From assembly GCA_902764875.1 (NCBI GenBank), contig CACWXP010000009.1, forward strand, positions 59,762 to 123,761: a stretch of DNA of 64,000 bases, in the 5' to 3' direction. The notes beneath the pieces are model-generated. The model saw only the letters and a program-made list of their open reading frames with translations, was not told the DNA's origin and made no database searches. Below are positions 25,376 to 34,670 of the stretch, piece after piece. The number at the start of each line of letters is the position of its first letter. The first letter of the stretch is position 1. This DNA is from an uncultured Eubacteriales bacterium. Lineage in GTDB: Bacteria > Bacillota > Clostridia > Christensenellales > Aristaeellaceae. The position numbers were made by a program, and so were the translations under genes.

Positions 25376-26287
25376 ATGGAATGGGAAGTCGGGCTGATTG
25401 AGTGGATTCAGCAAAACCTCAGTTTCCTGAATGGCCCGGTCGGAAAAGTCATGAGCTTTATCGGCGGTGAAATGGGCCTGTTGATTGCGCTGCTGATCAT
25501 TCTTTTCTGCTGGAAAAAGGAAACCGGAAAGCGCATCACGCTGACCGTCCTGGCGGTCAACACCTGGCTGCCGATGCTGAAGTGCGCCGTCCTGCGCCCC
25601 CGTCCCTATATGGAGCATCCGGAGCGGATCAGGGGAATCGCGGATGTCGGCGGCTCCGCCGATCTGGACGATATCGCCGCCCAGGGGTATTCCTTCCCCA
25701 GCATGCACAGCGCTTCCGCCGCCGCGCTGTTTGTTTCCCTCGCGTCCGAGCTTAAAAAAAGATGGGCGTGGATCCTGGCCGTTGTGTTCACCTTTCTCGT
25801 GGGCTTCAGCCGCCTCGTCACCGGCATGCATTATCCCACCGACGTCCTGGCCGGCTGGGCCCTGGGTCTCGTCTGTGCCGGCATCTGCTGGCTCCTGGAA
25901 AAGAAAGTCTCCAACGAATGGATCCACCATCTGATCCTCCTGGCCGTCTCTCTGCCCGGCCTGTTCTTTGTCAGGACACAGGATTACTACACCTCCCTCG
26001 GCCTTTTGGTCGGCATCATCGCCGCCATTCATTTCGAGGAAAAGTTCGTGAATTATCAGGACACCCGGAACGTCTGGGCCATGATCCTCCGCCTCGTCGG
26101 CGCCTTAGCCATCTATTTCGCGCTGAACACCCTCCTGAAGCTGCCCTTCAGCAAGGAGTTCCTGGACTCTGTCACCATGAAGGCCTTCCTCGTCCGTTCC
26201 GCGCGCTATGCCGTCATCATCTTTGTGGTCATCGGTCTCTACCCGAAGCTCTTCCCGTTCTTTGAAAAGATCGGAAAGAAAAAGTAA
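25376..26287 (+). CDS. Membrane PAP2-family phosphatase
   Basis: 303 residues with about seven hydrophobic segments. All three acid-phosphatase motifs are present: KCAVLRPRPY (~residue 65), SFPSMHSASAAA (~105) and SRLVTGMHYPTDVLAGW (~145), giving the catalytic His pair. It acts on a lipid phosphate or pyrophosphate at the outer face of the membrane; undecaprenyl-pyrophosphate recycling is a plausible but unproven role. The C-terminal four helices extend beyond the usual ~220-residue core. AGAAGG precedes the ATG. Confidence 0.85.
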   Translation: MEWEVGLIEWIQQNLSFLNGPVGKVMSFIGGEMGLLIALLIILFCWKKETGKRITLTVLAVNTWLPMLKCAVLRPRPYMEHPERIRGIADVGGSADLDDIAAQGYSFPSMHSASAAALFVSLASELKKRWAWILAVVFTFLVGFSRLVTGMHYPTDVLAGWALGLVCAGICWLLEKKVSNEWIHHLILLAVSLPGLFFVRTQDYYTSLGLLVGIIAAIHFEEKFVNYQDTRNVWAMILRLVGALAIYFALNTLLKLPFSKEFLDSVTMKAFLVRSARYAVIIFVVIGLYPKLFPFFEKIGKKK

Positions 26288-26324
26288 GAGCCCCGGCAAT
26301 ACAGCAGAAATACAATCCGCCCTC

Positions 26325-26353
26325 TTGACATTTTGAAACGGGGAGAGTATCCT
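26325..26353 (+). promoter_or_regulatory. Promoter of the trpXYZ T-box leader
   Basis: TTGACA (26325-26330), 17-nt spacer, TATCCT (26348-26353); the T-box RNA begins about 7 nt later. Confidence 0.75.
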
Positions 26354-26359
26354 CCCCAT

Positions 26360-26640
26360 AAACCGATGAGGGAGAAGAGTAGCTTCCCCGCGGCACGTCA
26401 CAGGGAGTCGCCGAGAGTGGAACGGCGATACGTGCGGAGGATGTGAATGGGCTCCTGAGGGCGCTCCGAAAAGCAATGAGTAGGAAGCGACGGGGGACGC
26501 ACCCGTGATCAGGGCGGCACGTATCAGGGGTACGTGAAGAAGAGATGACTTTCCCTCCGGGGGAGTCAAGCTGAGTGGCACCGCGACAGAAAATCGCCTC
26601 AGCGCGCTTTAGGATCCGAGCGCGCTGAGGTTTTTCTTTT
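26360..26640 (+). ncRNA. T-box riboswitch, tryptophan specifier (UGG)
   Basis: Stem I opens with GATGAGGGAGAAGAGTAG and closes with GAATGGGCTCC; between the paired GGAG and CTCC bases the specifier loop exposes UGG (26448-26450) followed by a purine, the Trp codon. The T-box sequence AGTGGCACCGCG lies at 26574-26585 and a terminator follows. Uncharged tRNA-Trp should pair with both sites and block termination, so the downstream importer is made when tryptophan is short. The Trp reading agrees with the TrpXYZ-like genes behind it. Confidence 0.92.
26597..26640 (+). terminator. T-box-controlled terminator ahead of trpX
   Basis: CCTCAGCGCGCT (26597-26608) pairs with AGCGCGCTGAGG (26619-26630), followed by TTTTTCTTTT. 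It overlaps the region that would form the antiterminator with the T-box bases. Confidence 0.92.
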
Positions 26641-26695
26641 CCCGCGGTAAAAACTCCCCTGGAATCAATCGATAAACGAAAGGATGGACACCACA

Positions 26696-27721
26696 ATGAA
26701 AAAACTGACTGCGATTCTCCTCTCCCTGGCCATGATGATTTCCCTCTTCTCCTTCGCCGCCGCGGAAGGCGCCGGCGACCCTCAGACCTTTGAAATCGGC
26801 ATCTGCAACTTTGTCGACGACGCCAGCCTGAATCAGATTATCAAAAACATCCGCGAACGCCTGGATGAAATAGGTAACGAGCGGGGCGTGTCCTTTGGGA
26901 TTTCCGAGGATAACTGCAACCTCGACGGAAGCGTCATGCAGCAGATCATCACCAACTTCATCGCCGACGACGTCGATCTCATGGTGGGCGTGGCCACGCC
27001 CGTAGCCATGACCATGCAGGGCATGACGGAAGACAATCAGATCCCCGTGGTCTTCGCCGCCGTTTCCGATCCCCTGGGCGCGGGCCTGGTCCAGAGCCTG
27101 GAAGCCCCCGGCGCCAATATCACCGGCACCTCCGATTATCTGGATACCGCTGCGGTGCTGAACCTGATCTTCGCCGCCAATCCCGATGCGAAGAAGGTCG
27201 CCCTGCTCTACAACCCCTCTGAGGACGCTTCCGCCGCCCCCATTGCCGCGGCGAAGGAAATCCTGTCCGCCAAAGGCGTGGAAGTCAAGGAATACACCGG
27301 TGCCAACCCCTCCGAAGTCATGATGGCCGCCGAAGCCATCGTCAATGATGAAATGGACGCCGTTTTCACCCCCACCGACAACACCATCATGAGCGCCGAG
27401 CTTTCCATCTACGAGAAACTGGCCGAAGCGAAAATCCCCCACTACACCGGCGCGGACTCCTTCGCCCTCAACGGCGCCTTCCTGGGCTACGGCGTGGATT
27501 ATGCCAACCTCGGCCGTGAAACCGCAGACATGATCGCCGCGATCCTCCTGGACGGCGCCTCCCCCGCGGAAACCCCGGTGAAAACCTTTGACAACGGCAC
27601 CGCCACCGTCAACACCGAAACCTGCGCCGCGATCGGCTTCGACCTGGAGACGATCAAAACGGCCTTTGCCCCCTTCTGCACGCAGGTGAACGAAATCACC
27701 ACCGCGGAATCCTTTGAATAA
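26696..27721 (+). CDS. trpX: Tryptophan ABC importer, substrate-binding protein (TrpX-like)
   Basis: 341 residues. Signal peptide MKKLTAILLSLAMMISLFSFA, cleaved near AAAEG; no lipobox cysteine. The mature domain is of the ABC_sub_bind (PF04392-like) type: VDLMVGVATPVAMTMQG, PVVFAAVSDPLGAGLV and YNPSEDASAAP are its regular landmarks. The ATG at 26696 is chosen because AAAGGA lies 11 nt ahead and the signal peptide starts there. Such proteins with a BPD_transp_2 permease and an ATPase form TrpXYZ in Firmicutes; the Trp T-box upstream supports tryptophan as ligand. Confidence 0.88.
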   Translation: MKKLTAILLSLAMMISLFSFAAAEGAGDPQTFEIGICNFVDDASLNQIIKNIRERLDEIGNERGVSFGISEDNCNLDGSVMQQIITNFIADDVDLMVGVATPVAMTMQGMTEDNQIPVVFAAVSDPLGAGLVQSLEAPGANITGTSDYLDTAAVLNLIFAANPDAKKVALLYNPSEDASAAPIAAAKEILSAKGVEVKEYTGANPSEVMMAAEAIVNDEMDAVFTPTDNTIMSAELSIYEKLAEAKIPHYTGADSFALNGAFLGYGVDYANLGRETADMIAAILLDGASPAETPVKTFDNGTATVNTETCAAIGFDLETIKTAFAPFCTQVNEITTAESFE

Positions 27722-27791
27722 GCCAAACCCCGGAAATCAACATCCGACAGTGAGTTTTAATCCATCTCCGTGATGATTCGGAAAGGGAACC

Positions 27792-28733
27792 ATGAGTATC
27801 GATAAAATTCTCTCTCTGGCCCAGACCGCCGCCGAGCTCGGCATGGTCAACGGTCTGACGGTTCTGAGTCTTTTCCTCAGCTATTCCATGCTGAACGTCT
27901 GCGACCTGTCCACCGACGGCTGCTTCACCCTGGGCGCGGCGGTTGGCGCGCTGGTAGCGATTGCCGGGCTTCCCTGGCTTTCGCTGCCGGCCGCCATGCT
28001 GGCCGGCATGATCTCGGGGTTTGTCACCGCAACGCTGCAAACCCGTATGGGCGTCCAGAGCCTCCTGGCCGGTATCGTCGTGAACACCGGGCTTTATTCG
28101 GTCAACATGGCCCTTACGGGCAACCGGGCCACCCTTGCCATGAACAAAACACCCACCGTCTTCACCATGGCGAAGGATCTGCTGAAAAACACGCCCCTGG
28201 CGGGCCAGAGCACCCTGCTCGTCATGTTTGTCATCACGCTGCTGGTCATCTGCTTCCTCTGCTTCTTCCTGAAGACGAAGCTGGGCCTGGCCATCCGGGC
28301 CACCGGCAGCAATGCCGACATGGTGCGCTCCTCCTCCATCAATCCCACGTTCACAACGACCGTGGGTCTTTGCGTTTCCAATGCCCTCACCGGCCTCAGC
28401 GGCTGTCTCATGGCCCAGCAGCAGAAGAATTTCGAAATCAACATGGGTTCCGGCATGGTCACCGTGGCCCTGGCCAGTCTGCTGATCGGCGGCGTCTTCG
28501 TGGCGAAGTACCGGCCGATTCCGCTGCGGGCCGTCGGTGCGGTCCTGGGCGCGGTGGTCTTCCGCCTGGTCTATGCCCTGGCCCTGCGGTTCAACATGCC
28601 GGCTTTCATGCTGAAGGCCGTTTCCGCCGTCATCGTCATTCTGGCCATCTCCGGCCCCTATCTGCGCAAACAGTTTCCGCTCATGCTGCGCCGTTTCCGG
28701 GCCGCCCGGGAAGGAGGAGCGCCGGATGCTTGA
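27792..28733 (+). CDS. trpY: Tryptophan ABC importer permease (TrpY-like)
   Basis: 313 residues, about eight to nine hydrophobic helices. SYSMLNVCDLSTDGCFTLGA and GIVVNTGLYSVNMAL are typical of the BPD_transp_2 permeases paired with ABC_sub_bind proteins. GGAAAGGGA precedes the ATG, 70 nt after trpX. Its 3' end overlaps the ATPase gene by 8 nt, so the two are coupled. Translocation subunit in the cytoplasmic membrane. Confidence 0.88.
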   Translation: MSIDKILSLAQTAAELGMVNGLTVLSLFLSYSMLNVCDLSTDGCFTLGAAVGALVAIAGLPWLSLPAAMLAGMISGFVTATLQTRMGVQSLLAGIVVNTGLYSVNMALTGNRATLAMNKTPTVFTMAKDLLKNTPLAGQSTLLVMFVITLLVICFLCFFLKTKLGLAIRATGSNADMVRSSSINPTFTTTVGLCVSNALTGLSGCLMAQQQKNFEINMGSGMVTVALASLLIGGVFVAKYRPIPLRAVGAVLGAVVFRLVYALALRFNMPAFMLKAVSAVIVILAISGPYLRKQFPLMLRRFRAAREGGAPDA

Positions 28734-29520
28734 ACTCAAAAACGTCTGTAAAACCTTCAGTCCCGGCACGCCGGACGAAAAGAGGGCGCTCATTGATATT
28801 TCCCTCACCGTCCCCGACGGCGATTTTGTCAGCATCATCGGCGCCAACGGCGCCGGAAAGTCCACCCTCTTCAACGCGATCTGCGGAAGCTTTGTTATTG
28901 ATTCCGGCAGTGTTTATCTCGACGGCCGGAATGTCACCATGACCCCGGAGCATGTCCGGGCCAGGCAGATCGGCCGTCTCTTCCAGGATCCCATGCGCGG
29001 CAGCGCGCCGGACATGAGCATCGAGGAAAACCTGGCCCTCGCGGCCGGTGAAGGCGGCTGGTTGTCCCGGGTTTCCGCGGCGGATCGCCAGGCTTTCCGC
29101 GACCGGCTCAGCCTTCTCGGCATGGGTCTGGAGGACCGGATGCGTCAGCCCGTGGGCCTGCTTTCCGGCGGTCAGCGCCAGGCGCTCACCCTCCTGATGG
29201 CCACCTACCACCCGCCGAAGGTGCTGCTTCTCGACGAGCATACCGCCGCCCTGGATCCCGGCACGGCGGAAAAAGTTCTGGCTCTGACCCGGAACATTGT
29301 GGAGGAAAATAAAATCTCCTGTCTCATGATCACCCACAACATGCAGTCCGCCCTCGATCTGGGCAACCGCACCCTGATGATGGACATGGGCAGAATCATC
29401 TATGACGTAACCGGACAGGAACGCGCCGGGCTGACCGTCGCCGATCTCACCGACCGGTTCCGCACCCTCAGCGGCCGTGCCCTCGACAACGACCGGATGC
29501 TCCTGGGCGTTGCCGAATAA
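28726..29520 (+). CDS. trpZ: Tryptophan ABC importer ATPase (TrpZ-like)
   Basis: 264 residues. Walker A GANGAGKSTL near residue 41, Q-loop GRLFQDPMRG, signature LLSGGQRQALTLL, Walker B KVLLLDEHTAALDP and switch MITHNMQSA. In Walker B an H replaces the usual P (DEHTAALD), as common in this subfamily. Last gene of the importer operon; a strong terminator follows. Confidence 0.9.
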   Translation: MLELKNVCKTFSPGTPDEKRALIDISLTVPDGDFVSIIGANGAGKSTLFNAICGSFVIDSGSVYLDGRNVTMTPEHVRARQIGRLFQDPMRGSAPDMSIEENLALAAGEGGWLSRVSAADRQAFRDRLSLLGMGLEDRMRQPVGLLSGGQRQALTLLMATYHPPKVLLLDEHTAALDPGTAEKVLALTRNIVEENKISCLMITHNMQSALDLGNRTLMMDMGRIIYDVTGQERAGLTVADLTDRFRTLSGRALDNDRMLLGVAE

Positions 29521-29535
29521 GCTTATCATTTCAAA

Positions 29536-29571
29536 CCCCCGGCAGTTCAATCTTCTGCCGGGGGTTTTCTT
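29536..29571 (+). terminator. Intrinsic terminator of the trpXYZ operon
   Basis: CCCCCGGCAG (29536-29545), 9-nt loop, CTGCCGGGGG (29555-29564), then TTTTCTT. Confidence 0.9.
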
Positions 29572-29635
29572 ATGGTCTGTCGCTTCCTCCTGCTCGCCTT
29601 GCGCAGTGCGTTATCCGGGTTCATCTTCCTGCTGC

Positions 29636-32095
29636 TTACCGCAGCATCTCCACCAGGCGGCTCCTGCGGTCGATGTTCAGTTTCTGGAAGGCGGATTTCA
29701 GGTGGCGTTTCACCGTGTTCTCCGAAATGTAGAGCATCCCGGCAATCTCGCTGTTGTGCAGTCCCTTGGCCGCCAGTTCCGCCACGTCCCGCTCCCGTTC
29801 CGTCAGCTTTTCCGAATCGTTCAGGCTTTCCTCCGGCACTGCGAAGATGTGCGTCTCGTCCGCCCGGGAATACCGGATGCCCAGCGCCTTGATCTCCCGA
29901 ATGGTTTCCCCGTGCTTCGCCGCAATTTGCGGCATCAGGAACAGCACCTGGAAATACTTCCGGAAGCAGGCCAGGAACGTATAGTTTTTGTCCTTCCCCG
30001 CCATCTCCAGCGATTTGTCCAGATACTGCGCCGCCTTCAGCAGCCGCCCCACCGCCATGTACGCCAGCGCCAGTCCGCAGTACATGAAGTTCCGCGTCGG
30101 TGTGGAAATCAGCCGCGGATCCATTTCCAGCGACATTTCCACCGAGGCAATGGCCCGCTTGTATTCCTTTTTCAGCAGCAGATCCGTAATCCGACAGGTC
30201 TTGATCATGAAATTCGTGAAGGTAAGATCCGCCAGCGAATCCGCCTCCCCCTGGGTCCAAAGGGCCGACCGTCCCGTTTCCATCATCAGCCCAAGCAGAT
30301 ATCCGCGAACGGTCTCCACCATGTAGTTCCCAAGGCTCGTGCCCTGAAGGAAGGGATACCGCTGCGCCTTGTTCTCCAGGTAGTCGATGGCCTTCTGCAG
30401 CCCCGTCAGGTCCGATCTGTAAATCGCGTTGATGCCCAGCAGCAGCGCCACGCCGTACACAGCCGTCACGTTCCCCGCCTGCTCCGCCAGGAAGGCCGCC
30501 TGATACGCCTGAATGTCGGATTCCTCAAACCTCCCCTGCACCGAGTAGGCTTCACCCCGATAGATTTCCGCCGCCCCGGCGCCGTGGTCGTTCGTAATCC
30601 GGTTGTACACCTTCATCGTGTCGGCAAAAACGTCCGCCGTTTCCGTCATGGTGCCGGGTTTTGAATAGAACAGATACCACATCGAGGAGCAGCCGAACAT
30701 AAAAGGCTCCTCCGGAATGAAAACCGCCGAAGGTTGTTTCATCAGTTTTTCCGCCTGCAGGTATTTTCCCTTCATGTCCGCAAGATCCGGAAAGTCCGAC
30801 AGAGCGTCCACCAGGTACCATTCTCCCAGAACCTGCGGATCCTTCAGGCGCTCAAGCAGCGGGAAAAACCGCTGCATCTGTTCGTCAAACTCTTCAAACT
30901 CGCACCCGGCATACAGCGCGTAGCACAGCCGCAGCAGCGACACCGGATACCGCAGAAGAATCTCCTCCGGGCATTTCATCAGCGTGTTCCGCGCCACTTC
31001 GGTGTAGGAAACGCCGTCAAACTTTTCCGTCAGCAAACACACCAGCCGACAGTTCAGAATCCCCTCCCAGTCCCGGGCTTTGTAAAAGCAGTCCACCGCC
31101 GCCCGCACGCTGCCGTTTTTCATGTGTATCCGGCCGCTGCTGCTGTAAACCTCCCGCTGAAAGTCCGCATCCGTTTTTTTCAGCTGTTCCTGCAGGAATC
31201 GTTGCAGAATTTCGTGCGGATAGATCTCGTGGCGTCCCGGCTGCCAGGATACCATCGGGGTTTTCTGAATCATTTCCATCAGTTCCGCCGGTTGCTCCGC
31301 CAGGCCTGGCAGCAGAGTATCCGCGTCCCGTATGGACAGCCGGTCAAACATGCAGATCCGAAGCAGCGATTCCTGAATGGAGCCAGGTAGCCGGCTCCAG
31401 AAGATTTCATACAGCAGTTCGTTCACGCTCCGGCTTCCGCCGCTTGCCCCCGTGGCCCGCAGATCCTCCAGCATCAAAGCCACCACCGTGGCCCATCCGT
31501 CCGTCTGCTGATAGATTTCTCGCGCCTTCTGTTCCGAAATCTCAAGCCCGCCCTGCTTCGCGAAGGCGCGGATATCTTCGTCCGAAAGCAGAAAATCCTG
31601 CCTTCTCAGATAGCAGACCTCCGAGCCCTGGGCCTGCAGCACGTCCGACAGCCACCCGAAATACTGGGAAACCAGGATCACCCGGAATCCGTCCGGCGGC
31701 CGTTTTGCCAGGGCGTCGATCACCTGCGGCTGCCAGTTGGAAACCGCGAACTGAAAATTGTCAAAAACAAGGATCAGCGGCTGATCCGTCCGGAAGTCCA
31801 GCAGGATTTCCGCGGCGGCCGCCGCGTTGGACCGGTTCAGGAAGCCCAGGTCCATCAGCTTCCGGGATGTTTCTTCGTCCGCCCGGGCAATCTGCCTCGC
31901 CATCCACCGGAAGGAGCTGTCCGGCACGCTCTCCACCGACGTGTGCCAGAAAACGTTCCCTTCTTCCCCTTCCAGCGCCTTGTGCACCGCCGTGGTTTTG
32001 CCGTAGCCCGCAGGCGCCTCCAGGGCGGAAAGGGAGCATGCGCGAATGTGCTCCATCTGTCGAAGCAGATGCCGGGAAAAAAACAGGTTGTCCAT
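29636..32095 (-). CDS. MalT-like LuxR-family regulator with STAND ATPase and TPR-like repeats
   Basis: 819 residues. N-terminal P-loop ALEAPAGYGKTTAVH (~residue 27) and Walker B LILVFDNFQF (~105) form a STAND NTPase; a long all-helical middle (~330-730) resembles the TPR-like sensor of MalT; the C-terminal ~60 residues are a LuxR HTH: LTERERDVAELAAKG, then SENTVKRHLKSAFQKLNI. MalT-type proteins switch on targets after binding an inducer and ATP. It diverges from a two-gene ABC transporter operon, the obvious candidate target. Start ATG with GGAGG 7 nt upstream. Confidence 0.88.
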   Translation of the reverse strand: MDNLFFSRHLLRQMEHIRACSLSALEAPAGYGKTTAVHKALEGEEGNVFWHTSVESVPDSSFRWMARQIARADEETSRKLMDLGFLNRSNAAAAAEILLDFRTDQPLILVFDNFQFAVSNWQPQVIDALAKRPPDGFRVILVSQYFGWLSDVLQAQGSEVCYLRRQDFLLSDEDIRAFAKQGGLEISEQKAREIYQQTDGWATVVALMLEDLRATGASGGSRSVNELLYEIFWSRLPGSIQESLLRICMFDRLSIRDADTLLPGLAEQPAELMEMIQKTPMVSWQPGRHEIYPHEILQRFLQEQLKKTDADFQREVYSSSGRIHMKNGSVRAAVDCFYKARDWEGILNCRLVCLLTEKFDGVSYTEVARNTLMKCPEEILLRYPVSLLRLCYALYAGCEFEEFDEQMQRFFPLLERLKDPQVLGEWYLVDALSDFPDLADMKGKYLQAEKLMKQPSAVFIPEEPFMFGCSSMWYLFYSKPGTMTETADVFADTMKVYNRITNDHGAGAAEIYRGEAYSVQGRFEESDIQAYQAAFLAEQAGNVTAVYGVALLLGINAIYRSDLTGLQKAIDYLENKAQRYPFLQGTSLGNYMVETVRGYLLGLMMETGRSALWTQGEADSLADLTFTNFMIKTCRITDLLLKKEYKRAIASVEMSLEMDPRLISTPTRNFMYCGLALAYMAVGRLLKAAQYLDKSLEMAGKDKNYTFLACFRKYFQVLFLMPQIAAKHGETIREIKALGIRYSRADETHIFAVPEESLNDSEKLTERERDVAELAAKGLHNSEIAGMLYISENTVKRHLKSAFQKLNIDRRSRLVEMLR

Positions 32096-32151
32096 CGTCG
32101 GTCCTCCGCCGGTTGATGCCGGCTTCTGATCATCTTTTTTACAGCTCGTTC

Positions 32152-32160
32152 AGTATACCA
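32152..32160 (-). promoter_or_regulatory. Extended -10 promoter of the MalT-like regulator gene
   Basis: Minus strand TGGTATACT (32160-32152), a TGn-extended -10, 57 nt before the ATG; the -35 is weak. Confidence 0.5.
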
Positions 32161-32199
32161 TATTTTCACCCGCAATGCCATTGGAAATCGTGAAAACCC

Positions 32200-32228
32200 T
32201 TGTGCAATTAGGCTGAAAGGTATACTAT
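32200..32228 (+). promoter_or_regulatory. Promoter of the ABC-2 transporter operon
   Basis: TTGTGC (32200-32205), 17-nt spacer, TACTAT (32223-32228). Imperfect -35, as expected for an activator-dependent promoter; the divergent MalT-like gene starts 105 nt to the left. Confidence 0.55.
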
Positions 32229-32312
32229 ATACGGTAAGTGCCAGCCCGCGCAAATCGTGCGTATCAATGGTTGGTACGGTTTCATCGGAAAGAACTTTGG
32301 AAGGAGAGGCAC

Positions 32313-33233
32313 ATGGAATACATTCTGGAAACCATGGGACTGACCAAGATCTACGGCCAGAAAGCCGCCGTCAACGATGTCAGCCTCCACATCCCGGAAG
32401 GCGTGATCTACGGCCTGATCGGGCGCAACGGCGCCGGAAAGACAACCATCATGCGGATGATCAGCGGCCTTGCCACCCCTACGAAGGGAAGTTATTCCCT
32501 CTTCGGAAAAACGGGCTACGCCATGGGCAAAGAGCTGAAAAACGTCGGCGTGCTCATCGAGAGCCCCGGCCTCTATCCCCGTTTCTCGGCCTACGACAAC
32601 CTGAAGATCAAATGTCTGGGCATGGGCATCAATCCGAAGGGATATGTCGAACAGCTTCTGGAAACCGTCGGCCTTGAAAATGTGGATCGAAAAAAGGGCG
32701 CGGGTTCCTTCTCCCTCGGTATGCGCCAGCGTCTGGGCATCGGTCTGGCCCTGGTGGGCGATCCGAAAATGCTCGTGCTCGACGAACCCATCAACGGTCT
32801 GGATCCCCAGGGTATTGTCGAAGTGCGTCAGACGCTGGTCCGGCTCCGGGATGAAAGAAAGATCTCCATCATGATCTCCAGTCACATTCTCGACGAGCTC
32901 AGCCGCGTGGCCGATTGCTACGGCATCATCAACGACGGAACCCTCCTGGATGAATTCTCCGCCGATGAACTGCACAAACGCTCCGGCCAGTTCATCCTCA
33001 TCCGCACCGATGACAACGAAGCCGCCGTCCGGGCCCTTTCCGCCCTCAAGGTTGAAAAGATCACAAAGGAAGCCGACGGCACCCTCCGCGTTGATGAGCA
33101 GCTGGACAACACCCCCGCCATGGCAAAGGCCATCGTGGATGCCGGCGTCGCCCTGCGGGAACTCAGCCTGAACACCATTTCCCTCGAGGACTACTATCTC
33201 GGTGTCACGAAAGGAGGCGAACACAATGGGTAA
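32313..33233 (+). CDS. ABC transporter ATP-binding protein (bacitracin/lantibiotic-exporter type)
   Basis: 306 residues. Walker A GRNGAGKTTIM near residue 38, signature FSLGMRQRLGIGLAL, Walker B MLVLDEPINGLDPQG and switch ISSHILDELS. The signature is SLGMRQR rather than LSGGQ, the pattern seen in BcrA/NatA/lantibiotic-immunity ATPases. The ATG at 32313 has GGAAGGAGAGG upstream. The stop overlaps the permease start by 8 nt. Substrate unknown; peptide-antibiotic export or lipid extraction is the family's usual theme. Confidence 0.88.
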   Translation: MEYILETMGLTKIYGQKAAVNDVSLHIPEGVIYGLIGRNGAGKTTIMRMISGLATPTKGSYSLFGKTGYAMGKELKNVGVLIESPGLYPRFSAYDNLKIKCLGMGINPKGYVEQLLETVGLENVDRKKGAGSFSLGMRQRLGIGLALVGDPKMLVLDEPINGLDPQGIVEVRQTLVRLRDERKISIMISSHILDELSRVADCYGIINDGTLLDEFSADELHKRSGQFILIRTDDNEAAVRALSALKVEKITKEADGTLRVDEQLDNTPAMAKAIVDAGVALRELSLNTISLEDYYLGVTKGGEHNG

Positions 33234-33996
33234 TCTCGTTCGGATGGATCTGTACCGGATGAATAAGGCGAAGAGCTTCCGCGTCTGCCTGATCCTCGCT
33301 TTCGTGTTCGCCCTCACCGCCACGCCCTTTGAGTACCTTATGGTTCAGGTGGGCAAAATGTTCTCCACGTCGGGCACCCTCACCTTCCCGACGGAAATCA
33401 ATCTTTCAACCCTCATCAACCGCTGTGCCACCCCGCTCACGGTGCTGCTGGCGCTGCTGAGCATCGTAAATTTCTACTATGCGGACATGGAAGCCGGCTA
33501 CATCAAGAACATCGCCGGCCAGATGCCCAAAAAGGGATTCACCATGGTCTCCCGCTTCATCGCCTCTGTTCCGCATAACGCGGTCTTCCTGCTGGTCTCC
33601 GTGATCGGAAGCATCATCGGAACCGTCATCTTCCAGAAGATCATCTTTGACGGAGCGATCCTCGAAAGTATCGTAACCTTCCTGCTGAAGATTCTGCTCC
33701 TGACGAGCGTCTGCTCGATTCTTCTGCTGGTCACCGCCGCCTTCCGCAACAAGTCCTTCGGAATGATCCTGGCCGTGCTGATCGGCCTGACCCTGACCAG
33801 CCTGCTCTACACCCTGGTCGTCAATCCCGGCCTGAACAAGATTTTCACCAAAGTCGACATCACGCCCTATATGCCGGACGCGGTGCTCGCGGAGGAAAAG
33901 CCCGGTGTTCTCCGCGCCATCCTGGTTTCCGCGGTCACCATCGGCATCTTCCTGCCCCTCTCCGCTCGTGTGTTTGACAGGAAAGATGTGAAGTAA
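33226..33996 (+). CDS. ABC-2 type membrane permease
   Basis: 256 residues with six predicted membrane helices; the N-terminus MGNLVRMDLYRMNKAKSF followed by a hydrophobic helix is typical of BcrB-like permeases. It shares 8 nt with the ATPase gene; AAAGGAGG precedes the ATG. Works with the preceding ATPase as a half-transporter dimer. Upstream of a small membrane protein gene in the same operon. Confidence 0.85.
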   Translation: MGNLVRMDLYRMNKAKSFRVCLILAFVFALTATPFEYLMVQVGKMFSTSGTLTFPTEINLSTLINRCATPLTVLLALLSIVNFYYADMEAGYIKNIAGQMPKKGFTMVSRFIASVPHNAVFLLVSVIGSIIGTVIFQKIIFDGAILESIVTFLLKILLLTSVCSILLLVTAAFRNKSFGMILAVLIGLTLTSLLYTLVVNPGLNKIFTKVDITPYMPDAVLAEEKPGVLRAILVSAVTIGIFLPLSARVFDRKDVK

Positions 33997-34043
33997 TTGC
34001 AATAAAATTCATGGATGAAATCATCACAAGGAGGAATAAAAAA

Positions 34044-34505
34044 ATGGGTATTGCTGGAATTATTATCGGAATTATCGGTCTGGCCGTCGCGCTCCTCGCG
34101 GTACTGGTTACCGGCTGGATCGGCGGCGTCGTAGCCATCGTGCTGGGTATCGCTGCCATCGTCCTGGGCATCCTCGCCCGCAAAAAGAACGGTAAAGGCG
34201 GCGTCGGCGCTATCGTTCTCGGCGCCATCGCCGCTCTGATCGCCGCTGTCATGATCCCCACCACCGCGACCATGATGAAAACCGTCAAGGACAACGCCCT
34301 GAAAAAAACGGCCAATTTCCCGATCGTCTCGAAGTATGCTGAACAGGCGGATACAAATACCGGTTTGTACGGTTTCATCGCCAGCATGGCCGCCAAGGTC
34401 ACCGAAGAGGACAAAGCCTCCTTCGAAGCAGAAGCCCAGAAACTGGCGGACCTGCTGAAGGAAGAAGAGGCCGCCAAGGCCACCGAAGCTCCCAAGGCCG
34501 ACTGA
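34044..34505 (+). CDS. Small membrane protein with two helices and a charged tail (DUF4190-like)
   Basis: 153 residues. Two long hydrophobic helices (residues ~3-48, rich in I, V, G, A: GIAGIIIGIIGLAVALL and GGVVAIVLGIAAIVLGILA) are joined by a basic KKNGKGG turn to a third hydrophobic stretch, then a soluble ~70-residue acidic helical C-terminus ending EEEAAKATEAPKAD. This resembles DUF4190/DUF6142-like proteins of unknown role. AAGGAGG sits 7 nt before the ATG. Likely last gene of the ABC-2 operon, 47 nt after the permease; a partner or stress-sensing role is guesswork. Confidence 0.7.
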   Translation: MGIAGIIIGIIGLAVALLAVLVTGWIGGVVAIVLGIAAIVLGILARKKNGKGGVGAIVLGAIAALIAAVMIPTTATMMKTVKDNALKKTANFPIVSKYAEQADTNTGLYGFIASMAAKVTEEDKASFEAEAQKLADLLKEEEAAKATEAPKAD

Positions 34506-34574
34506 GGCTTTTAGCGAACCGCCCACACGCCCGCCAAACAGTCTCCAATCTGTTCGCGAAGCACACCAGCAACA

Positions 34575-34604
34575 ACGCCCCCTGCCGATCCCGGCAGGGG
34601 GCGT
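34575..34604. terminator. Strong GC-rich hairpin between convergent operons
   Basis: ACGCCCCCTGCCG (34575-34587), 4-nt loop, CGGCAGGGGGCGT (34592-34604). The T-tract is poor on the plus strand (TTATGATCGTGTTTT), so it may work on either side between convergent genes. Confidence 0.65.
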
Positions 34605-34670
34605 TATGATCGTGTTTTACGTTTCAGAACCGTGCCCGCCTTTTGGGGTCTCAGTCCCGGAACATACAGA

